Source of the DNA: DAOTZS01 sp034434335
GTDB lineage: Bacteria > Chloroflexota > Anaerolineae > CG2-30-64-16
Assembly (NCBI GenBank): GCA_034434335.1
Contig: DAOTZS010000222.1
Location: forward strand, 1 to 10,983
DNA: 10,983 nucleotides
Reading direction: 5' to 3'
A program made the translations under genes and the position numbers. Shown here piece after piece: positions 5,675-10,983 of the stretch. Every line of letters starts with the position of its first letter. Within the stretch, counting starts at the first letter, position 1. The notes below the pieces were generated by a model. It saw only the letters and a program-made list of their open reading frames with translations, ran no database searches and was not told the origin of the DNA.

Positions 5675-6475
5675 ATGTACGCGAAAGTCAACGGTGTGCG
5701 CCTGGCATACAGCTATCGCGGCCAGCGCCATGCTAACGTTTTGTTGCTTATCCACGGGTTTCCCCTGGATCGTCACATGTGGGATTCCCAATTGAGGGAG
5801 CTATCTTCTGAAGTGGGCGTAATCGTGCCGGACCTGCGCGGCCATGGCCAGTCTGAGGTGCCTCCCGGACCCTATAGCATGGATCAACACGCAGACGACC
5901 TGGCCGGCCTGCTTGATCATCTGGGGGTCAGGCGGGTGATCCTGGGAGGGTTGAGCATGGGGGGATATGTGGCCTTCGCGTTTTGGCGCCGCCATGCCTC
6001 CCGTGTGCAAGCCCTGATCCTGGCCGATACGCGCGCCGAGGCAGATAGCGTGGTGGCCCGGGTCAATCGGGATGCTATGGCTGCCAGGGTGCAGGAGGCC
6101 GGCGTGGAGGCCCTGGTGGAGGAGATGCTGCCCCGGCTGCTGGCCCCCGAGAGCCTGGCCAACCCACGCCTGGCAGACCAGGTGAAGGCCATGATAAGGC
6201 GACAGAAACCGGCCGGGGTCATCGCCGCGTTGGCCGGCCTGCGCGACCGGCCCGACAGCCAGCCCACATTGTCCACCATCACGGTGCCGACTCTTTTGCT
6301 GGCCGGCGAAGCTGATCGCCTGACACCGCCGGAAGGAATGATGACCATGGCCAAGGCCATCCGCAACGCCCAACTGGTGGTGGTACCTCGTGCCGGCCAC
6401 CTGAGCCCCCTGGAAAATCCCAGGGCGTTCAACAGTGCGGTACGGGCTTTTCTGCGTACCCTTACATCCGGCTGA
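5675..6475 (+). CDS. Alpha/beta-fold hydrolase
   Basis: A 266-residue alpha/beta hydrolase of the soluble single-domain type. HGF at 27-29 is the oxyanion-hole turn and DLRGHGQSE at 53-61 the conserved loop. GGLSMGG at 91-97 is the nucleophile elbow with Ser94. Asp214 (GEADRLTPP) and His242 (AGHLSPLENP) complete the triad. Residues about 120-195 form a helical cap. The pattern is like 3-oxoadipate enol-lactonase (PcaD) and RutD-type enzymes, but substrate preference is not readable from sequence and no pathway genes flank it. Length is normal for the family and there is no signal peptide, so it is probably cytoplasmic. ATG 5675 is chosen because GGAGG (5663-5667) lies seven bases upstream; the frame is open back to 5576, but that part translates the hairpin. 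Its last 14 bases overlap the end of the convergent phosphotransferase gene. Confidence 0.9.
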   Translation: MYAKVNGVRLAYSYRGQRHANVLLLIHGFPLDRHMWDSQLRELSSEVGVIVPDLRGHGQSEVPPGPYSMDQHADDLAGLLDHLGVRRVILGGLSMGGYVAFAFWRRHASRVQALILADTRAEADSVVARVNRDAMAARVQEAGVEALVEEMLPRLLAPESLANPRLADQVKAMIRRQKPAGVIAALAGLRDRPDSQPTLSTITVPTLLLAGEADRLTPPEGMMTMAKAIRNAQLVVVPRAGHLSPLENPRAFNSAVRAFLRTLTSG

Positions 6476-7619
6476 CCCTTCGGCGCGGGCCATCTCCAGG
6501 GAGTGACCCGGATACAGATAGCTCGCCCGTGTTCAGCGCCTCCGCCGGCACGGGCTCGATCAGTCCCAACGCGGCCAGGTAGTTATCCAGTTGCCGGCGC
6601 ACCGCGCGATACATCCGGGCCGGCATTGTTGCTGCCTGCCGTCCGCTGGCGAGTTGGCCAACCCCCTCGATCAGGTGCACCGTGCTGCGAGCTACCCACC
6701 AGGCCGGCAGCAGTTGGTTGTAGAGCTCCAGACGGGCGGTGAAGTCCACGTCCTCCGGACACGGGACGTAGGCGCAGAAAGCAGTTTGCCAGAACTTGTG
6801 CGGAATGGCCAGATTGCGCGGGTACCAGCGCAGCCCCGCCAGGTCGAAGGCCGGATCACCCCACCCGCTGAATTCCCAATCCAAAAACGCCAGGCGGCCT
6901 GTCTCGTCACGCACCACGTTATCCAGGCTGCCATCTGCCCGCACCAGGGCATTGACCGGCCAGCGGCCATCCCCGTCTGCGCCGGCAACCGCGGCCTCGG
7001 ACCTGTGAACCACCTCCTCTACCATCGGCAATAGCTCCGGCAGGCCAGCAGCCCACGTTGGCAGCTCAGCCCTCAGCCCGGGCTCCATAGCCCACTCGCG
7101 GTATCGGTCAACAAAGGCACGGATTTCGGCCAGGTAGGTTCTGAATCCCTCAGGCTGACGCCAGGCTACCAGGGGGGTGATGTCTGCGGCAGGCCGCACG
7201 CGATGCAGTTGTTGCAAGGTGTCCACCAACTGCACGACCTCATCCTCGCCCATTAGCGAGGCAGAAAGCGGGACTCCGTTCACCCAGCGATAGACGATTG
7301 CCGGCAGGGGCAGGGGGCCCTCCGGGGCATAGGCCACCGGTTCGGGGCCCAGCTTCAGGCCGGCCTGGTACAGCGAACGCAAAGCAGCCCATTCGCGCTC
7401 AGCGCGTCGGCGCTCATCTACGACGAAGAGCTTGCAGGCATACACGTTGTCGCCAATGCGTACGCGGTATATTGTCTGGTTCAGGCCCTGGCTACTCCGC
7501 TCGATACGGACAGCCGTGCCGTCGGCCATCCTCAGGTCCCACACACTTTTCGGCCCGAAGATGTTATCATATGGCTTTTGCAGCAGAGGCAACCAGGAAG
7601 GGGTCGGATATTGTGACAT
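6462..7619 (-). CDS. APH/choline-kinase-fold phosphotransferase
   Basis: A 385-residue protein of the aminoglycoside phosphotransferase family (PF01636-like). YACKLFV puts the nucleotide-binding lysine at 63. PAIVYRWVNGVPL (about 106-118) is the hinge. The catalytic loop RADGSLDN has Asp229 and Asn234, and FLDWEFSGWGDPAFDLA gives the metal-binding Asp247. The usual HGD of the loop reads RAD here: the catalytic Asp and the Asn are kept but His is replaced by Arg227. Such enzymes transfer a phosphate from ATP or GTP to a small hydroxylated molecule; most chromosomal members are not antibiotic-resistance genes and the substrate is unknown. The C terminus (about 340-385) is a low-conservation tail. 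Start: ATG 7619 has GGAGAG about nine bases upstream; the frame is open to 7730, but that would run into the Nudix gene. It lies 71 bases downstream of the Nudix gene on the same strand, probably in one operon, and overlaps the hydrolase tail-to-tail by 14 bases. Confidence 0.85.
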   Translation of the reverse strand: MSQYPTPSWLPLLQKPYDNIFGPKSVWDLRMADGTAVRIERSSQGLNQTIYRVRIGDNVYACKLFVVDERRRAEREWAALRSLYQAGLKLGPEPVAYAPEGPLPLPAIVYRWVNGVPLSASLMGEDEVVQLVDTLQQLHRVRPAADITPLVAWRQPEGFRTYLAEIRAFVDRYREWAMEPGLRAELPTWAAGLPELLPMVEEVVHRSEAAVAGADGDGRWPVNALVRADGSLDNVVRDETGRLAFLDWEFSGWGDPAFDLAGLRWYPRNLAIPHKFWQTAFCAYVPCPEDVDFTARLELYNQLLPAWWVARSTVHLIEGVGQLASGRQAATMPARMYRAVRRQLDNYLAALGLIEPVPAEALNTGELSVSGSLPGDGPRRRVSRM

Positions 7620-7690
7620 CAAGGTATCTCTCCAGTCACGGGTACGGAAGCTACAGGTTGCATTTTCGATGTGCGCTAAGACGCTGCATC

Positions 7691-8212
7691 CTATACCTGG
7701 CCGGCGAACGAGATCTGTAACCGGTCGCATTCATCATAGCGATAAGATGCAAAGAAGGGAGGGTCGGCCGGACCCATGGAAAGCACCTTGGGCAGCAGCA
7801 GGGGCAGGTCCTCCACCATGGCAGAGGGAGGAGGCAAGGCCGTCGCCGATAGCCATTCCAGCTCCCCTTCGCTGGAAGGCGTACAGGCTCGCCCGTCTGC
7901 TGCCGCGGTAAACACAAAGAGGAGGATTCCCAGGTTTGGCTTCCCCGCGTCCACATGGATAACGCCGCGCAGGCGCAGATCGTGTACGTTCAGCCCCGTT
8001 TCCTCACGGATCTCGCGCAGGGCCGCGGAGTAGACATCCTCTCCTTTCTCCACGTGGCCGCCCACACCGTTGTAGAGCCCGGCCCAGAGCCGCTTATGTG
8101 GACCACCGCGCAACAACAGGACCTCTCTCCCGTGCGTCACAAAACACAGGGTGCGTGGGATCACCCGATAGCGGCCCCGGCTCCCTTTCAGGCCCTGATC
8201 CTCTCGTGCCAT
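7691..8212 (-). CDS. Nudix hydrolase (MutT-like)
   Basis: A 173-residue Nudix protein. The box G-x5-E-x7-REUXEEXGU is perfect: G52, E58 and REIREETGL at 66-74, whose glutamates bind the metal. RYRVIPRTLCFV before it and LWAGLYNGVGGHVEKGE around it are typical of MutT/8-oxo-dGTP-type members, which hydrolyse a nucleoside diphosphate linked to another group. The true substrate is not fixed by sequence. About 45 residues after the core are less conserved. Start: ATG 8212 is preferred because GGGAGGG ends about five bases upstream; an in-frame ATG at 8230 would add six residues. It is the first gene of a probable two-gene leftward unit with the phosphotransferase, and is divergent from murJ across a short intergenic region in which I find no clear leftward promoter. 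Confidence 0.92.
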   Translation of the reverse strand: MAREDQGLKGSRGRYRVIPRTLCFVTHGREVLLLRGGPHKRLWAGLYNGVGGHVEKGEDVYSAALREIREETGLNVHDLRLRGVIHVDAGKPNLGILLFVFTAAADGRACTPSSEGELEWLSATALPPPSAMVEDLPLLLPKVLSMGPADPPFFASYRYDECDRLQISFAGQV

Positions 8213-8341
8213 AGTAACCCTCCCGCGCATCTCTTCCCTATGGGGCGACCTCCAGGGTCACCATGCATCAGCACACCCCCCTGGCCGATGAATCTGGGAC
8301 ACGTCCACCTTCAGCCCCGAGGTGCATCGTGTCAGGCAACA

Positions 8342-8350
8342 TGTTATAAT
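8342..8350 (+). promoter_or_regulatory. Extended -10 promoter of murJ, leaderless
   Basis: TGTTATAAT is an extended -10 element (TG, one base, then a perfect TATAAT at 8345-8350). No good -35 box is seen at the usual distance, as is common for extended -10 promoters. The normal start point, 6-8 bases downstream, falls at or next to the A of ATG 8358, predicting a leaderless mRNA. Confidence 0.6.
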
Positions 8351-8357
8351 GGGCAGC

Positions 8358-9917
8358 ATGACAACACCTCTGTCCTCGCCATCTGGTATGCGCCAGGTCG
8401 CCCGGGCTGCCACGCTGGTAATGGTGCTCTTCCTGTTGAGCCGCCTGGCCGGCCTGGCCCGCGAGATGCTCATTGGGGCGCGCTTCGGCACCACTGCCGA
8501 GCTGGATGCCTATCTGGCGGCGTTCCGGGTCCCCGATCTGCTCTTTCAACTGATCGCCGGCGGCGCGTTGGGTTCGGCCTTCATCCCCGTGTTCACCGGC
8601 TGCCTGGCCCGCCAGGACCTCAAGGGGGCCTGGCGTCTGTTCAGCGCGGTCACCACCCTGGTCACGATCATCATGACCGGCCTGGCGGTGCTGGCCGGTC
8701 TGAGCGCGCCGTTCCTGGTGCGCTACGTGCTGGCACCCGGCTTCACGGCCGAACAGCAGCAGCTCACCGTGACCCTCATGCGCTGGATGCTGGTCACCCC
8801 TGTGATCTTCGGGGTCAGCGGGATCATCATGGGTGTCCTGAACAGCTTCCAGCACTTCCTGCTTCCGGCGCTGGCACCGGTCCTGTATAACCTGAGCCTG
8901 ATCGCCGCGGCCTGGTTTCTGGCACCCCGCTTCGGGGTCTACGGCCTGGTAATCGGCGTTGTAGTCGGCGCCGGCCTCCATCTGGACATCCAGCTTTTCG
9001 GCCTGTGGTGGTACGGGGCACGTTTCTACCCCCTCCTGGGCCGGCACGAGGCATCTGTCCGAGAGGTGGGCCGGCTGATGGCCCCACGGGTGCTCGGCCT
9101 GGCAGCAGTTCAGCTCAACTTTTGGATCAACACTTTGCTTGCCTCAACCCTGCCGGCGGGCAGCCTGTCGGCGCTGAATTATGCCTGGCTGCTCATGCTG
9201 CTGCCCCAGGGCATTGTCGCCCAGGGTGTGGCCACAGCCGCCTTTCCCACCTTTGCCGCGCTTGAAGCGCGCGGGCGCCATGGCGAGCTGCGCCAGATCC
9301 TCAGCCAGACCCTGGCAGGTATCCTCTTTCTGAGCATCCCTGCCGCCACGGGCCTCTTCGTGTGGCGCGTGCCACTGGTACGCATGTTACTGGAAAGGGG
9401 CCAGTTCACACCCCACTCCACTCAACTGACGGCCGAGGCGCTCGCCTTCTATGCTTTCGGCCTGATCAGCCACTCGGTATTAGAGATTGTAGCGCGCGCC
9501 TTCTATGCCTTGCACGACACCCGTACCCCTGTAGCTGTAGGGGTTGGCAGCATGGCCCTGAATGCGCTTCTGAGCCTGATGCTGCGCGGCCCCCTGGCTC
9601 ATGCTGGGCTGGCGCTGGCTAACACCCTGGCCACAACTCTGGAGACCACCCTGCTGCTCTGGCTCCTGGCCCGTCGGCTGGATGGGCTGGAATGGAGCCG
9701 GCCCCGGACAACGATCGTACGCGGCGGCCTGTCGGCGGCGGGCATGGCTATCCTCTTGCACTGGATGGCCCGCCGCTGGTCTGATGCGCCCGTTGTGCTA
9801 CTGGGTGCCGGCGGCCTGGTAGTTGGCGCGCTCTCCTATCTCCTTGCCGCAGCACTGTTGCGTCTGCCTGAACTGCAGATGGCGCGTCAGATCATCAAAC
9901 GCCACAATTTATCCTAA
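8358..9917 (+). CDS. murJ: Lipid II flippase MurJ (MviN)
   Basis: A 519-residue polytopic membrane protein of the MOP/MATE-like superfamily that moves the peptidoglycan precursor lipid II across the inner membrane. The N-terminal signature is clear: LLSRLAGLARE (Arg29, Arg35), FGTTAELDAYLAAFRVPDLL (Asp50, Arg57) and GGALGSAFIPVF, aligning with the essential arginines and the aspartate of E. coli MurJ. The glutamate usual in the EGA stretch of that loop is a glycine here (Gly68). Many alternating hydrophobic segments follow to the C terminus, fitting the expected 14 helices; the length is normal. ATG 8358 is chosen because of the promoter immediately before it. ATG 8349 overlaps the -10 box and would not be on the transcript, and the frame's upstream part is non-coding. 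There is no Shine-Dalgarno site. It stands alone on its strand and ends 41 bases from the convergent glycosylase gene. Confidence 0.96.
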   Translation: MTTPLSSPSGMRQVARAATLVMVLFLLSRLAGLAREMLIGARFGTTAELDAYLAAFRVPDLLFQLIAGGALGSAFIPVFTGCLARQDLKGAWRLFSAVTTLVTIIMTGLAVLAGLSAPFLVRYVLAPGFTAEQQQLTVTLMRWMLVTPVIFGVSGIIMGVLNSFQHFLLPALAPVLYNLSLIAAAWFLAPRFGVYGLVIGVVVGAGLHLDIQLFGLWWYGARFYPLLGRHEASVREVGRLMAPRVLGLAAVQLNFWINTLLASTLPAGSLSALNYAWLLMLLPQGIVAQGVATAAFPTFAALEARGRHGELRQILSQTLAGILFLSIPAATGLFVWRVPLVRMLLERGQFTPHSTQLTAEALAFYAFGLISHSVLEIVARAFYALHDTRTPVAVGVGSMALNALLSLMLRGPLAHAGLALANTLATTLETTLLLWLLARRLDGLEWSRPRTTIVRGGLSAAGMAILLHWMARRWSDAPVVLLGAGGLVVGALSYLLAAALLRLPELQMARQIIKRHNLS

Positions 9918-9958
9918 CATATTTAGACAGAGCCGACAATGGGCCCCTGGTACCAGAG

Positions 9959-10570
9959 CTATTCCAGCCCGGCTGCCAGGGGAGCTGGTTGCCAGACGAA
10001 GCGCCATGGCCGGAGCCGCGCCTCGCTGTCGCCGCGCACACCGATGCGGGGGGTGATGATCACTTGCGTGTCGGGGATGGATGGGCCTGCTTCCAGGAAG
10101 AGCACAGGGGATGTGGTCAGGTCGAGGCCATTCAGGGCATCGGTGATCCTCAACGCCCGGCAGAGTTTGCCCGGGCCATTGGTCAACTGCCCATCACTGA
10201 CACCCGGCCGATGGCCGCGCATGAGGGCGATCCCCTCTTGGGGCAGGATGCTGCGGATCAGTACAGCTCCGGCCCGGCCTTCGGCCTCGGTTACCACGTT
10301 CAGGCAGAAGTGCATTCCGTAGATGAAATACACGTAGGCATACCCCGGCGGCCCATACATGATGGCACTACGCGGGGTCCGACGGTAAGCGTGCGATGCC
10401 TGGTCCTCAGGGCCGCCATAGGCTTCTGTCTCGCAAATCAGCCCACTCAGGCGTTGATCATCGAGGAGGCGTACCAGGCGCTGCCCTAGCAGAGCGCGTG
10501 CCACGACGACCGTGTTTCGGTTGAAGAACTCACGCGTCAGACGAGCAGGGTTTGGTTGTTGTGCAGTCAT
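9959..10570 (-). CDS. aag: 3-methyladenine DNA glycosylase, AAG/MPG family
   Basis: A 203-residue member of the AAG (MPG) family (PF02245), which excises alkylated and deaminated purines by base flipping. ETEAY at 47-51 contains the catalytic Glu49 and Tyr51. His60 (DQASHAY), Tyr81 and Asn91 (YVYFIYGMHFCLN) match the base-binding His136, Tyr159 and Asn169 of human AAG. GPGKLCRAL at 132-140 and PRIGV at 174-178 are further family blocks. It has the usual bacterial length, without the N-terminal extension of the human enzyme. The ATG at 10570 has a modest AAAGGG site four bases upstream. It begins 39 bases after the lexA stop in the same direction, and I see no terminator hairpin in that gap. 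Co-transcription with lexA, and so damage-linked control, is inferred. Confidence 0.95.
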   Translation of the reverse strand: MTAQQPNPARLTREFFNRNTVVVARALLGQRLVRLLDDQRLSGLICETEAYGGPEDQASHAYRRTPRSAIMYGPPGYAYVYFIYGMHFCLNVVTEAEGRAGAVLIRSILPQEGIALMRGHRPGVSDGQLTNGPGKLCRALRITDALNGLDLTTSPVLFLEAGPSIPDTQVIITPRIGVRGDSEARLRPWRFVWQPAPLAAGLE

Positions 10571-10609
10571 GAGCCCTTTGCCGCTGATCCTGAGCTTATG
10601 TAGAATGGG

Positions 10610-10983
10610 CTACGAGAGCTGGCGCACGATGGCCACCACCTTGCCCTGGATCTCCAGTTGGTCGGCCGGGACATAGATCGGCTGATAGGCAGGATTGGCC
10701 GGTTGCAGACGCACCTGCTGTCCTTCCGGGTAGTAGTACTTGAGGGTGGTCTCCTCCCGATCTTTGAGCCAGGCCACGATCATGTCGCGCGGTTCAGCCG
10801 TCGTTTGATAGCGGATGATCACCCAATCGCCATCGGAGACCAAGGCATCTATCATGGAGTCCCCTTTGACTTGCAGGGCGTAAAGCTCGCCACCACCCGA
10901 TACCAGGTCTTGCGTCAGGGCCAGGGTCTCGCCGGCGAAGGGGTTGTCTTGCTGGCCAGCCGCCGAGATAGGTGTACCGGCAG
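10610..10983 (-). CDS. lexA: LexA repressor, C-terminal peptidase domain (5' truncated by window edge)
   Basis: The last 123 residues of LexA; the DNA-binding winged helix lies beyond the window. The fragment opens with AGTPISAAG, which is the Ala-Gly autocleavage site of the family right at the edge. QVKGDSMIDALVSDGDWVII holds the nucleophile serine (GDSM, fragment residue 42). ETTLKYYYPEG holds the general-base lysine of the Ser-Lys dyad (S24 peptidase fold). LQPANPAYQPI and IQGKVVAIVRQ are the conserved end. LexA represses SOS genes until RecA filaments on single-stranded DNA trigger self-cleavage. The ATG at 10855 is an internal methionine of the GDSM motif, not a start. The stop TAG is 39 bases before the glycosylase gene, suggesting one operon under LexA's own control. 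Confidence 0.93.
   Translation of the reverse strand, partial: AGTPISAAGQQDNPFAGETLALTQDLVSGGGELYALQVKGDSMIDALVSDGDWVIIRYQTTAEPRDMIVAWLKDREETTLKYYYPEGQQVRLQPANPAYQPIYVPADQLEIQGKVVAIVRQLS

Noticed and set aside
5801..6493. Leftward 230-codon frame opposite the hydrolase
   Set aside because: It is a His/Gln/Gly-rich shadow with no ribosome binding site; the hydrolase triad is on the + strand.
8268..9047. Long leftward frame opposite murJ (259 codons)
   Set aside because: It is an antisense shadow of a GC-rich gene, rich in Gln, Glu and Gly with no motifs; the murJ frame is unmistakable.
1..10983. tRNA or rRNA genes
   Set aside because: No GGTTCGA-type T-loop with matching acceptor stem and no rRNA-like conserved segment was seen on reading either strand of the non-coding parts.

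Overview
This 10,983-base window is GC-rich (very roughly 60-65 % by eye), densely coded bacterial DNA. The gene set suggests a member of the Chloroflexota, possibly Anaerolineae-like: an XPB-helicase-associated protein without its helicase, a ferredoxin-dependent 2-oxoacid oxidoreductase, MurJ and LexA. The lineage is inferred from protein style only. I see no phage, transposase, CRISPR array, tRNA or rRNA.

Layout, left to right. (1) 1-352 is non-coding, with two perfect hairpins and a sigma70-like promoter. (2) 353-2155 (+) encodes a helicase-associated (XPB/Ssl2 N-terminal-like) protein. (3) 2181-5035 (-) appears to be a leftward unit: a 47-residue membrane peptide with a consensus Shine-Dalgarno sequence, then the alpha subunit and a fused beta-gamma subunit of a 2-oxoacid:ferredoxin oxidoreductase. 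(4) 5036-5674 is a 639-base divergent intergenic region full of short hairpins, with a rightward promoter and an 18-bp perfect hairpin next to the ribosome binding site of the next gene. (5) 5675-6475 (+) is an alpha/beta hydrolase. It overlaps by 14 bases the tail of the convergent pair Nudix hydrolase then APH-fold phosphotransferase (8212-6462, -). (6) 8342-9917 (+) is murJ, whose extended -10 box lies so close to the ATG that the mRNA is probably leaderless. (7) 10983-9959 (-) is lexA (5' end cut by the window edge) followed 39 bases later by an AAG-type 3-methyladenine DNA glycosylase, a probable damage-responsive operon.

How the genes relate: the oxidoreductase subunits form one enzyme that feeds low-potential electrons to ferredoxin. 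MurJ flips the peptidoglycan precursor lipid II. LexA, the glycosylase and perhaps the Nudix protein belong to genome maintenance and nucleotide sanitation. No new multi-gene defence or metabolic system is evident. The most unusual points are the family of 3-nt-loop palindromes in the intergenic regions, the beta-gamma fusion, the small membrane peptide ahead of the oxidoreductase, the lexA-glycosylase pair, leaderless murJ, and an excess of the octamer GGCCGGCC.
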